Source of the DNA: Ustulina deusta
Taxonomy: Eukaryota; Ascomycota; Sordariomycetes; Xylariales; Xylariaceae
Length of the DNA stretch: 64,000 bases
NCBI GenBank assembly: GCA_023159155.1
Contig: JAJNNX010000005.1
Location: 496,001 to 560,000, forward strand
Direction: 5' to 3'
The notes under the pieces were generated by a model. The model was not told where the DNA came from and ran no database searches. It was given only the letters and a program-made list of their open reading frames with translations. The number at the start of each line of letters is the position of its first letter. Position 1 is the stretch's first letter. The position numbers were made by a program, and so were the translations under genes. Shown in pieces: positions 1 to 10,656 of this stretch.

Positions 1-703
1 GCCAGTATGCATTCCGTTACCGTTTATTTCCCCATTTAGCAAAGCCCATTACTCCTTTCTATTCTACGCGCCAGCATCCTCCCGAAACTCCCGCAAGGGA
101 TCTTTACTGCAACGGCATCGGCAATTCTAATTCTTGATTTTTTACAGTGCTGATTGGGCCGGCTGGTATTATCCTATACGGCATCGTAGCCGAGATGAGT
201 CTGCACTGGGTGCTCTATTTTGTTGGAGGTGCACTGTCGTACTTTGCCGCTTATTTTTACTTCTCCTTTACGCTGGCATACGCTGTGGACTCTTACCATT
301 CAAACACCTCTGAAATGTTAATAGCCATGAACCTTGGCAAGCAGTACGTGTCACTGAATTCCATATTCTCCACCTTGGCGAGGGTTCCGCTCCCGTCTGC
401 TTTCACATGCTCCTAAACCTCCAAAGCATGAGTCAAACCCTTTTTACCATAAGTGGTAATTTCTAACACCTGAATTATTCTTATAGGGTTATCTCTTTCG
501 GTTTCGGCCTGAAACTATTAACATGGGTTACGGAGAGCGGCTATGCGGTGGTAATGTCTGGTATTTTTGGAGGTGTGTTGTTAGTAAACAACCTACTCTT
601 GGTCGTCTTTATACTTTGGGGGAAAAGAATTAGGGTTTTTATGTCACGTACGTGGCTGGCGAGGTTACATTCCTCAAGCATCAAGGAAGTTGTCACTCAC
701 TGA
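1..703 (+). CDS. MFS transporter, 3' end (partial)
   Basis: C-terminal end of a major facilitator superfamily transporter; the 5' part lies outside the window. The middle exon (148–343) starts after an intron ending in TTTTACAG at 147 and encodes hydrophobic segments beginning LIGPAGIILYGIVAE, then AMNLGKQ. An intron at 344–486 (GTACGT…ATAG) joins exactly in phase (CA|G = Gln) to the last exon 487–703, which begins VISFGFGLKLLTWV, carries one more membrane helix and a basic tail, and ends with TGA at 701–703. The upstream intron may start with GTATGC at position 5, leaving four exon bases at the window edge. The IxxAMNLGKQ…ISFGFG region resembles the last helices of fungal MFS general-substrate transporters; the substrate cannot be told. 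All visible exons are open, so the gene looks intact here. Confidence 0.75.
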
Positions 704-887
704 GTTGGAGTACATCTGGAGGCCAAAATAACCTCTTGACAGCCAACCTAACTATGCAGCCAAGGCTCAATCAAAGTCCACGAGCCCACTGGGACAACCT
801 CTTTTCCAGTCCCCATCGGCTCGCCGTCTTTTTCAACAGGATGTAGTACGCTTTCGTAAAGCAACGGAATGAGGCACTATCCGTTAC

Positions 888-1310
888 ACGAAAACGTTCG
901 GACCGTTTTGAGGCATTCTAAGACAGAACCCAATTCTAACAGGCATAAGCCATGTTGGTAAGCCTATCACCTTTGCAGTTGAACCTTCGCTTGCAGAGAG
1001 CGGTGTCGGCCGGGCCGGATTGTATGCCGTTTCTACAGTGTCTACTTGGGTCGTGTTCGCCCAAGATGTGCCATACCTACTGGCACTCCTCCAAGGTTGT
1101 GTTTTATAATACAACAATCTACCAGCGTGGCAATCGAGACACTTCTAGACGTACATTCTAGATCCTCGAAGCGCCGATGAGTGGCCATGCGTTTGCGACC
1201 ATGTCTCTACGTTGTGTGCTAAGATTGGATAGAAACTCTAGGCCACGAATCCATTGACCGTGCACCGTCTACACAATAATCGGGTACAACCAAAATTACG
1301 AAGGTAGCAT
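888..1310 (+). pseudogene. Degenerate coding remnant, family not recognised
   Basis: One forward frame (codons in phase with 888) reads as coherent protein over about 140 codons despite stops at 909, 1107, 1146, 1230 and 1239. The stretch 912–1106 contains VGRAGLYAVSTVSTWVVFAQ and PYLLALLQG. After the stops the same frame continues with DPRSADEWPCVCDHV and NPLTVHRLHNN. A frame kept over many codons but broken by TAA/TAG, which single C-to-T changes can make from Gln codons, is what a decayed gene looks like. I do not recognise the family. The remnant may extend further right, but no other frame is convincing. Confidence 0.35.
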
Positions 1311-2770
1311 AATTATGTATCTCCATCATCGCTGGTTACCACCCCGAATCACAACAGAGAACCCCACAATGTGAGGGAAACTAGCGCAAGCCCGCCCTGA
1401 TAATTATTGAGACAGAAATCGGGATATAATGCAGAGATTGGATAAGCCGTCAGGCCCTTGTCCTTGTAAACGGGGACGGTTGCATCTTAGTGTATCCAGA
1501 CCGGTCAGCAAAGACTGACAGTGCAGTACTCCACTCCAACTCCAAAGAGAATAGGTAGGCAACTTCAGACCACTCGGCGGGTGTTTCCCGACTAGCACGG
1601 TAGACAATACTGAGAGGTATGCTTATGTATCATTCGACTATGGAGGATAGCTGCAGTTGAACGCATGCCAAAATACCCTGTCTACCTGCACGTCCAGCCG
1701 CTCAATGTGTGATGCGAGCTACTTACAACGGTCAGCTTGCATGCATATTGTTAAGTCTTTGTAAGTCGGGTCTGCAGGTGGTCGGTCGAGATTCCTCTTT
1801 GGTCGGCGACACGGCTTACGGGTCGATCCTTAGATGCTTGCTCAATTCGCTTGTTTCCTGCGAGATAGACTCAGGCACGGGATCTGTCAAAAATCTAATC
1901 CCAGTAACATCTGTCAATGGATTTAGCCGAGCGTCCATCCAATCCCAGGCTGAGGTTACACGTCGTTCGGCAGTGAAGCGCCATAAGTCTTAGACTTGCC
2001 ATTTATAGGTAGTATTGCAACAACCGTAGATGACTGCCAACAACTCTCCAATCAGGTTTCATGAGGCTTGGCCCGTGGAATTGGACGTGCTGGGCTGAAT
2101 CAATTACGCGAGGTATGTTAAGGGTCCAGTTGCGGGGGGTTTCCGATTACCTTACCAGACCAGAACTGTCGAGTTTGCGGATACATATATAATGCTCAGC
2201 CCTGGCCCTATATCTGCTAAATACACGCTGGGGTGTTGCGACTCTCTTGGAAGATAGGCTGAACCTGATCCAGTGTTATACATACCACACCTAGGAACGC
2301 CTTCGACGTCATCGAATCAAAACTGTCTGCCGTTCTTTCACAAACTGCCTAGGCATGTGGTTACTCAGCCCCGTAAACAAGGTTTCCGATCGATGATCGT
2401 TACCTTCTTCGACTTTCGAGAGCAGTATCCCAAGCCAACGCGATTAGAGATATTGTTACATCTGTATAGCTTCAACTTCGTTAAACTAGCTTCATGACGA
2501 TCCTTTTCCTGTTCGAGATGACAACACACGGTCATTCCTGGATCAGTAGATATGGGAATGACCATATGCTTAACGACGTCTTTTTTTCTCCCAGCGTTAT
2601 AATGGCACGTTGCATCTTGAACGTTGAAGTCGACCTTGCGAGGGTCTGGCCTTGATTCCATGGGTGGCCTCATCCACAACAGTACCGGGGCCTTCGGGGT
2701 GGGGAGAGGGGGAGGGAGACGGCGAAAGATAGGGGTCGTGATCTTGACGAGAGTCGAGAATAACACCAAT
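1311..2770. other. Intergenic, no gene recognised
   Basis: All six frames carry only short ORFs without recognisable domains. The flanking degenerate remnant suggests this is more decayed DNA, but nothing specific can be supported. Confidence 0.5.
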
Positions 2771-2777
2771 TCCAGAA

Positions 2778-2785
2778 TATAAATA
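2778..2785 (+). promoter_or_regulatory. TATA box of hydrophobin gene
   Basis: TATAAATA lies about 140 bases upstream of the hydrophobin ATG and is followed by a C/A-rich leader containing CACTACAATCAAC just before the start codon. This matches a strongly transcribed fungal gene. Confidence 0.45.
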
Positions 2786-2926
2786 TCTGACTTTCCACCC
2801 TCTCGAGTCTCAATATTCATCAATCAGCAACCGTAGCAGTCACTCAAGCTCCTAGCCCATCACCTCCACACCTCCTGCACAATCACTCGACAAACGAACT
2901 TCAAAGTTCCAATCACTACAATCAAC

Positions 2927-3371
2927 ATGCAGTTATCTACTCTGTTTGTTACCGTCCTCGCTACCGCCGCCATGGCCAACCCCGTCAAGCGCGCCGTGGA
3001 CACCGTGGACACCTACCCGACTGGCTACGATGCTTGCACCGGTCTCTTCGACGTCCTCCAATGCTGCGCCACCGATGTTCTCGGTCTTGCTGATCTCGAC
3101 TGTTCTAGCCGTACGTGATATCTTGAACACACTTGCGACATATATAAAAGCATCGCTGACACAATAGTATTATAGCCAGCTCGGTCCCTACCAGCGCTGC
3201 CAACTTCGCGGCGAACTGCGCCGCAGGCGGCCAGCGCGCCCGCTGCTGCGTTATACCCATTGTAAGTGACAATTATAAGTCGAGTGAGAAACGATGTGAA
3301 AGGAGATTCTAACAGACCACGCTTCTCAGCTCGGCCAGAGCCTCCTCTGCATAACTCCCGTTGGCCTCTAA
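2927..3371 (+). CDS. Class II hydrophobin
   Basis: Small secreted amphipathic wall protein that self-assembles at air-water interfaces. Three exons: 2927–3110, 3176–3261 and 3330–3371; introns GTACGT…TATAG and GTAAGT…CTCAG. The exons total 312 nt and encode 103 aa. A signal peptide (MQLSTLFVTVLATAAMA) is followed by a short pro-region ending in KR. The eight cysteines are C37, C46–C47, C59, C76, C85–C86 and C97. The spacing C-x8-CC-x11-C-x16-C-x8-CC-x10-C is the class II signature, and the class II hydrophobic loops are present (VLGLADLDC, CVIPI, SLLCITPVGL). The intron positions, splitting the segment after C4 and the tail, also fit the class. The gene looks fully functional although its flanks are gene-poor. 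Which hydrophobin of the species it is cannot be judged. Confidence 0.93.
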
Positions 3372-4863
3372 ACACTAGGTAGGCGGCAAAGTGTCAAAAA
3401 TAGGTGTTGCAGGATCCACGACGCGGATATTACATGAAAGGGAAATGATACTCATTTCTTCAGACGAGTCAATGGGAGGACAGCATGGTGTAGGTGTTAT
3501 GGATGATGAGGTGCGACGGCGCAGCAGGTATTCTTGGGTAGCTGTCTAGTCGTTCACTTGAAATGGTATTTTTGGGCCTGCATTAACCAAATGTTTTCGA
3601 TGTGAATTGTACTGCCAATGTATCTGCTTTACTTATAGGAAAGTTAGAGAATGAACACACATTATGTACCCATGTCGGTACTTTTGGTTTTTATAAGTCA
3701 ATCTTCTTGGCCTTGACACTATTTGTTAGATTTTCGTCATTCGGCGGTCCGGAAGCTAAAATATGGGGTATGCTGATGATTAACTGCTGTTGCGCGAGAA
3801 ACTTGGAATTTAGAACGCGTGGCCTCTGATACTAATAGGTACATGACGTTGTTTGCTCAAAAGAAAATGGTATCAAAAACCATCACGATTTAAGTATACT
3901 CGGCTTTTTAACCACATCTGGTTTTCGTTTTCTCTTTTTGCCTTCCTACTCTTTCTCCTTCTCTCAGACTGACACGCTCGTTGTAATACATCATAATGGC
4001 CATAACCAACCTCGGCATTTATACCAACCCTGTACATTTTTGTCGTTTACTGGCAACCCACTATCGCGGTACAGTAACAGTTGCATTGTTCAAGGCCCAA
4101 CCTACATATACACAGATAACTAGCTATATTACCATATTAGAAATACCATTAAGTAAGGCCCAGTTCGCTTTGTAAATTACGGCTCGAGTTACCACCGGAA
4201 AAATTGCTGAGCTAGGGTTCATACTTGATTTACTCAGTTCCAAGCTTTGTCCCTCAGACCAACAACAACCTGGAAAGCTAGTGGAGATCGAACGGGTAGT
4301 CCCGTGTTGGGCGCCCAGTAGTGGAGTCGCTTGAAGAAGCGGGAGGTTTACTTCCACTACCTACTTGAGTAGGTAGCTCTTTGTTACTGTAGAAGGTACC
4401 TGGGTACTTCTACGTAATTATCAAAGAACCCTAAAAGCTATCGAATTCCGAATAAGTCTGCTTGAATAGGGAATACAATTAAGAACAAAACAATAGGCCG
4501 ATCGTCGTGGAAATCAATCAATAAACCTTGAATAGTAATGGCTCGAGGTCAGGGTACAAAAATAAATATACCTATTCGAGACATTCGACCTCCCACTGTT
4601 TTGTTTACTGCATTGTACCAAGGACAATAACTGCTTACCTAATTGGTACTAGCATAGGTATAGCCCTATACGCATATAGTTGAACCGTCCCCTGGACAGA
4701 ACCCTTAAACCACCTAACTTGGGTTAGGTACTGTTACAGTAGGTAGGTACATACCCAGCACACTGGCATAGGACCCCCCAAAAAGTTTTGTACCCCTCCT
4801 CACACAGCACGAGGCCACAATGGGGATAACATACCTTAGGTACGTGATTTATACCGTGGCTCG
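3372..4863. other. Intergenic, no gene recognised
   Basis: Contains only short unconvincing ORFs. It carries runs of the CTACCT/AGGTAG motif (for example around 4358–4376 and 4735–4752) that recur through the window. Confidence 0.5.
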
Positions 4864-5928
4864 ATGCATCACCTCTTCTCATCCCATAAGTCGGTAGAGA
4901 TGGCATATGTATTACCACAGCCCGCAATCGCCCTGCCCCCTTTTATCACCTTTGATTCTATCCAATTAAGTACCAAGCCGACGGCATGTTTGGAGTGCTC
5001 TCAAGTGCAGAGCGTCGGCCAATCGGGATGCTCTGATGTTCTTGTGGTGTTTCTCAACGGACTCATCGCACCACAGTCGTTGTGGCTACCAATCGTGGCT
5101 CTCATGCTGCGCCGCCTCAAAATGGGTGATTCCAGCACCGACAGTGATGCGCCTCGACCTCAGATGCTGGCATATGATCGGTACGGTCAAGGAAGAACGA
5201 TTGATCGTGACCCAAGTGACGAGGGCAAGGAAGAGGGCTACGGACACGATGCACTGGATGTTGTTCGCGACTTGCATCAACTCATCATTCAAGTCACGCA
5301 AGACTCAGATAACCAACCAAAACGCATCATGTTTGTTGCTAACTCGATCGGATGCGCTATCGCTCGCTTATATGCTCAGCAATATCCCGGGACTGTAGCT
5401 GGCATGCTGCTTCTTGATAGTATCATGGCCAACTCAGACTTTGTTAGCATATTTCCAGATCCAGGCAGCCCTGACTTTGATCCCGGGTCATTGCCGCGAG
5501 ACGTCACACCCGAAATGCTGTATGAGACGCGCAATAAATTTCGTGAGGTTTTTCACCCCAGTGTAAAAAATCCTGAGGGCCTGGATCGACGTAACCTGGC
5601 TACGTTATTGCCTGACGCAGACAAACCTTCTCTGAGTCATGGATTTGCTGGGAGAGCACCATTTGTGACGGTAGTAGGTCATGATCCTGAGTGGTTTGCT
5701 AGAGAAAGTCTTCAGAGCTCAATGGAGACACCAATTTCTATATCCATGAACTACACGAACCCTATCTGGCATCATTACAACGAAGGTCTGACGAGGTTGA
5801 CGAGCCCGGAAAAGGCATTGGGGCCAATTATCGCCAAAAATTGTGGTCACTTTATTCAGAGAGATGACCCGAATTTTGTCGCTGAGCTGGCATACAGAAT
5901 GCTGGGGATGATTGCGGAAGATCCGTAA
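4864..5928 (+). CDS. α/β-hydrolase fold protein
   Basis: Single-exon 354-aa protein of the α/β-hydrolase superfamily, probably cytosolic (no signal peptide or membrane helix). An N-terminal region of about 55 residues precedes the fold. Visible elements are the strand LVVFLNGLIAP (60–70), the AYDRYGQGRT motif (103–111), the nucleophile elbow VANSIGCAIA with Ser161 (a G-to-A variant of GxSxG), LLLDSI near 185, VVGHDPE with candidate acid Asp274, and NCGHF with His329. A catalytic triad is therefore likely. Met13 (MAYVLPQP) is an alternative start. The substrate cannot be inferred; similar fungal proteins are annotated generically as hydrolases or esterases. The neighbours are unrelated non-coding stretches. 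Confidence 0.8.
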   Translation: MHHLFSSHKSVEMAYVLPQPAIALPPFITFDSIQLSTKPTACLECSQVQSVGQSGCSDVLVVFLNGLIAPQSLWLPIVALMLRRLKMGDSSTDSDAPRPQMLAYDRYGQGRTIDRDPSDEGKEEGYGHDALDVVRDLHQLIIQVTQDSDNQPKRIMFVANSIGCAIARLYAQQYPGTVAGMLLLDSIMANSDFVSIFPDPGSPDFDPGSLPRDVTPEMLYETRNKFREVFHPSVKNPEGLDRRNLATLLPDADKPSLSHGFAGRAPFVTVVGHDPEWFARESLQSSMETPISISMNYTNPIWHHYNEGLTRLTSPEKALGPIIAKNCGHFIQRDDPNFVAELAYRMLGMIAEDP

Positions 5929-6609
5929 TTTGAAGTGCATTCCCGCCGTCATTCGGATGTCTATGATCTAATATAGCTAACACAAAAATGGGGTTATTAT
6001 TCAAGAGGCCGGAATGTCCGGCACGACGCCGCGGCGCGCCGGGCTGAAGCAGACTATCCTCGCCTATCTACATGTGTCTGTAGGGCGCCGTTCCGTTAGG
6101 AGCACAACCTTCGGCGATATCTAGTCGGCAATGGTACGACGGTAACACGATGACCCTATGGGGATGCTTCACGGGGACGGGCACATACATGGCCAATAAA
6201 CTTGGTATTACTTACTCTATACTGAACTAATCAGATCCGGTATCATGGAATGAAGCCTAGGAAGTCTCGCGAAATCATAGCTTCATTTACTTCTTTGTAC
6301 TTTTGATTCATATATCATCCCCGAACATGTATGACCAAGTCCTTTATCTGAATGAATTCTCGATGATTTATGTAGCCCTGTATGGCGGGCGCTGATCTTG
6401 CTATGCGTTGGCAATACGGCTGGCCAGCAAAATTCGGAGCCTCGATTCTCTTTGTTCTGGCTAAACTTACTTATTTATCGGTCCCGTTAATATCTCTTGA
6501 GCACAAATAGGGTGTAGTCCCACCCCCAAAAGTCCAAACATTATGAGCCCTTTCTGGACAGTCTTCGGCAAGGTTATGACAAGTAGATGCTCATCCAACG
6601 AGTTCAAAG
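5929..6609. other. Intergenic, no gene recognised
   Basis: No supported gene. A short GC-rich patch near 6010–6050 is unlike its AT-rich surroundings but carries no recognisable coding signal. Confidence 0.5.
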
Positions 6610-6780
6610 ATGTCCGACCCAAACAAACCAAACACCACAGACTTCTCCAACGTCCAGTTCACAAACTATCAACCCCAGGCGCCCGTGGACTTCAGTACTG
6701 TACAGGCTACTAATCCAGTAACCTTGGACAATGTGCAATTCCAAAAACTCGAGAAGCCCAAAACGACGAAGAACAAGTGA
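6610..6780 (+). CDS. Possible 56-aa orphan with internal repeats
   Basis: Short ATG-to-TGA ORF of 57 codons. The product is polar and contains three related units: DFSNVQF, DFSTVQA and LDNVQF, spaced 16–18 residues apart, followed by a Lys-rich end (KLEKPKTTKNK). Repeated DFSxVQ-like units and a composition far from random translation favour a real peptide or a fragment of a larger repeat protein. No signal peptide, no membrane segment and no recognised family. The TGA lies inside AAGTGAAG, so a donor-like GTGAAG could extend it by splicing, but no convincing acceptor was found. It could still be chance. Confidence 0.3.
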   Translation: MSDPNKPNTTDFSNVQFTNYQPQAPVDFSTVQATNPVTLDNVQFQKLEKPKTTKNK

Positions 6781-9554
6781 AGTTGTTCGAATCGTCAGGA
6801 ACCCGTTACGATCAAGACTGGATTGCCTTGGTGGGCATGAAGGGTATCAGGCGTTTGAGTAAACGAGGAGACAATCACGTGTCTAGAAAAAGAAACAAGT
6901 GAGTTTCGAAATCGTCTATAAATGGTTGATATTTCAGATTTCTAATAATACCAGAAGTAGTTGACCAAAATGAGGTCAACCTCGAGCCACTTCTCGTCCC
7001 AATGTGCTTGTGGTCTGGGCGTTTCCCCCGGCTGTCATGTCCTCTTTTCTTCTCGCCTTTGTAGTGTCGAATGTTATCGGAAAAACCGGTGGTAGTTTCC
7101 CTATGCATGGTCTGAATATTAGGGGCGGCTCGCCGACCAAGGAAGAAATACACTAGGTGGCAGTTAAATGCTTGGTATTCAAAAACAGGGGTGGGGGATT
7201 GGTTTTTATGTTTAAGACTTCAATTTTTGTTATCTTGGTTCTTGGCCTTGGACAGATTGCCCACTTCTTCCTATTTAGTCTTCAAATTGCATAGGATGTT
7301 CGGTTACATTATGGTTCTTTGTTCCCATGTCCTTGTTCGCCTCGCGTACCATGCTGAATACTACTCCCAGGGTACAACCCCGTTTTTTGCCATTTATGTT
7401 GTCGGCGAAGTGTGCTGCTCTAGTTTGACCTATAGGAAACTGGCTTGGTCCTGGTTACATGATACATTCATTGTATTTTGATACACTGATATCAACCCGA
7501 GATGGCGAGGTAACTTTCGGGTAGTGCTAGTTTGCCAGGCTGATAGTTACCATATGTTTCCTCATTATGTTTTCGCACCTTGTAGCTACTGCGGTATTAG
7601 GTTACAAACCCGAAATTGTAGTAGCACGAACAATGGTTATTGAAGGTTGGGTGTCGTACTGCACAACTAGCTAGTGTTACCAACAACACCGGTGCTTTTA
7701 AAAAAATAAAAATAAAAAAGTGATTGGCCCATAAAATACAACGAAAAGCCCTCGTCACAAACTATAATGCCCTGCGCTTAATTCTAATATCTCTAGCAAT
7801 TACATACAGCCTTCCTAGCTAATTACTAAGTAGAAATAGTACGATTTTGCTCGAGGTTCTCTCATCTAAAACCCTCTATTGGCCTTCTTGTTTTAGATCG
7901 AGAAGGCGAGACGTTAATGTTCGATATATCATTAGCATTATTGGGTTTACGTAGTTATATATAAAAACATACACACCCCATTCATGTTCGTTTCCTTTTT
8001 CGGCCTATTTCCTGTACCACTATTTGTCAAATATAATCCTAGAACTGAAATCATTCATAGGGTCAGTCTGCTAGGATCGCAAGGGTCAAGGGCATATTAA
8101 CAAAATGACTTCAGATCTCAACCCAAGCTTTTCTTTTTATCAATACTCTCGGTGATGGGTTTTGAAGACCTCCAACCGCATCCCAGCCTCCCACAAGCTG
8201 TTCCCAATATCGGTGATTTCGCCCGGACCAGAACAGGTTCTAATTATTACTCGTAGATGGTATGGGTCGGGAGGGTCTGCGGTTCTAGTTTGGTTCTGGC
8301 CACGTTTGAAGTTAACAAGATTGGTGCCACGGAACAGAACTGCAGCATTATACCGCAACACTACCAAAGTAGAACGTAGTCAAGTCCGGCGCTTAACCTG
8401 TCTACAACTATTAGATGCGAACTGTGACAACTATATAGCCACTGATCATACCCACTCCTTATATCGCGAGGGGGTCTAGCGAGATCAAGGTGGTGCATCG
8501 TTATCAAGATAGCACTGTAATCTTATGCCTTCATCGGGAAGTTCAGAGGCCAACAAGGTCTAGAGTTACATCTCAGCCCTATGGATGATCGATGTTTAAA
8601 CCACTTGACCCTGCTCGGACTCCGAATTAAGCAAGATTCAACTTTAAACTGCACACCATTACCTATTCGTCATGTTGGATTCAACCATATATCACGGCTC
8701 GTTATCATGTGGGTTTGTTCCAAGACTTTGGGAGCTACTGTACCATCTATTCTGCGACCTACCTCATTGAGCCGAGACTAAAAGGTCGCATGATCGTGTC
8801 TCTTTGAGATGCGGTTCTGAGTTTTCATGCTATACTGTGATCAGTAAAGTTGCATATTTATCGACGATATGGTCAGGAATTTCCGAGCATTTCGTCTGTC
8901 TACACATCACCTAGGTTCGCCGACCTAGATCTAGTGTTGTGCTAGTTAGTACCTAGCGTCGTGCATGTTCTCAACTAGGTAGACAAAGTGACAGGCGCCT
9001 GTGGTTGGTCTCTTGATCTAAGTGGATCGTGACTAATTTCACTATTCCTTTCTAGGGAATACTTTGGCCCACTGCAACGCGAGGAATGGGTACTCACTAC
9101 CCAGGTAGGTAAGGCCTGATCGGCAGTTCTGTCTTAGCGGCTACCTGTTCCGGCGGGTGCATGCTGCTCATTGGCTCGTACCCGGCCACCTGCAATTGCA
9201 CTACAGTATGCGTACATATTTACCTGTTTGTTCTACGTTCAACAGGTGCTCCTCCGTGAGCTTGTCAACGGGATAGGGTGTATCAAGTTGGACGTCACAA
9301 GTCCCCGTCACGTCCTTGGTAGTTTGGGTGTTACAGCCAGCTCGCCGTGGTTACCTCCCCTCATTTATTCTTAAGGGGGGACTACGCAAGCGTCTTGGAA
9401 TTCTCTATGTTCTAACATAATTACATCCTATACCAACATCTCAGACACCAACGCAACCGTCTACAACAAAATCGTCATTGCTAGCTTCTCATGAATTCCA
9501 TCTTTAAATAAGGGTACTGCAAGGAGAAAAAGAGAAAAAAAAAACACGCACAAA
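6781..9554. other. Long gene-poor stretch
   Basis: No gene is supported over about 2.8 kb. It contains an A-rich tract near 7700–7720. A 66-codon ORF at 8581–8781 and a 105-codon ORF at 8162–8479 have no recognisable domain. AGGTAGGTA/CTAGGT motif clusters occur near 8915–8980 and 9100–9112. This may be decayed repetitive DNA. Confidence 0.45.
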
Positions 9555-10005
9555 ATGCAGTTACCAATCATTATAATGGTTGTCCTAGGCACAGTCTCTG
9601 CTCTCCCTGGATCCATACCTGTGATCACGGCCGCACCTGAACTGAAAGGTATTTCCGCCTCTACCTCTGCCGACCACACATCGACTTCCTGCACGTCCAC
9701 AGACTGTTGGGCTTCTTACGCAGAGTGCAATGGCTCCTTAACTTTCGTCTACCTGTAATACCGCCTAACCCCCCCTCCTGACATGCTCTATCCCATAGTT
9801 GACTTATTGATCTAGATGCTATACCCCCCCTCCGTGTGGAACCGTCACATCTCCAGATCCATACAGTTGTCCGCCTCCTAAACCGTCTTCCCAGACTACC
9901 GTGAATTCTACACCTTTGGCGGATTCTACGACTACTACTTTTACGACTTCTACGGCTTCAAGCAAATCTGCCGCTCCCACAGCACCTGTGGCTTGCAGTA
10001 TCTGA
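9555..10005 (+). CDS. Small secreted Cys- and Ser/Thr-rich protein
   Basis: Two exons, 9555–9754 and 9816–10005, joined across a 61-nt intron (GTAATA…TCTAG) in phase 2. Together they are 390 nt and encode 129 aa. The N-terminus MQLPIIIMVVLGTVSALPG is a signal peptide. The mature part has a cysteine-bearing middle (TSCTSTDCWASYAECNG, then LCYTPPPCGTV and YSCPPPK) and a Ser/Thr/Pro-rich tail ending in ACSI. There is no obvious GPI site. The function is unknown; small secreted proteins with spaced CxxxxC units and Thr-rich tails are typical fungal wall or effector-like proteins. Splicing is supported because the unspliced ORF stops right at the donor while the same cysteine-rich style resumes after the acceptor. 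Confidence 0.62.
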
Positions 10006-10656
10006 TTCTTGAAGTTGGTTTTATAGGCGTTACATGAGTTGCGGTGCATGGGAGGGGGTTTTCTGATTTTCTTTCTTCTTTTTGTCAGATACACAAGAAT
10101 CAGATCACGATAAACGGTGGTCCTAGTGGGAGTTGCAGTTATATTATATGGACAATAATATACTCTCGCACTCTGTCGAGCCGATTACTATTTATACTGT
10201 ATTCGGAGTAGCATGATGAACTAGGCATCGATTGCATAACAAGAAAGAACATAATACCCATCCACGTTCCTCATACACGACACAATATCGGCAAGACACG
10301 AAACTTCACCTCTGTCTCAGATACCTTATGTATTGGAGTAGAGTAAGTGGAACTGGAAGTGGCTATACAACTTGGGGTGTTCAACACCAGGAATACAGTA
10401 GACCCTCCACGGAGAAGAACATCACGAAAAACATAGCTAGCCAGTTATTACGTTGAATTAAACTACCCTTTATTGTGATCGTCTGATTCCCCAACTAAAA
10501 AGTTACTCAATTATATTAGGTGATGTAGGTTCGGCATATCTCCTAGTATTATAGGGGCAAGGTGACTAACCCAATATAACTGAGCCTACTCACATTTTCC
10601 ACTTCAGTGTCTTCCTTGATCTTCTATATATGAGTAGTCATTCAGACCTTCTCAAT
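10006..10656. other. Intergenic, no gene recognised
   Basis: 3' flank of the secreted-protein gene and of the reverse-strand GH71 remnant; nothing else supported. Confidence 0.5.

Noticed and set aside
4300..4380. TGTTGGGCGCCC motif that could start an LTR with a primer site
   Set aside because: No matching CA end, no target duplication and no primer-binding sequence beginning TGG at the expected distance.
8567..8640. Weak resemblance to a 5S rRNA (ACATC…CCTATGG, later ATTAAGC)
   Set aside because: Spacing between the landmarks is wrong and no 5S stems can be formed.
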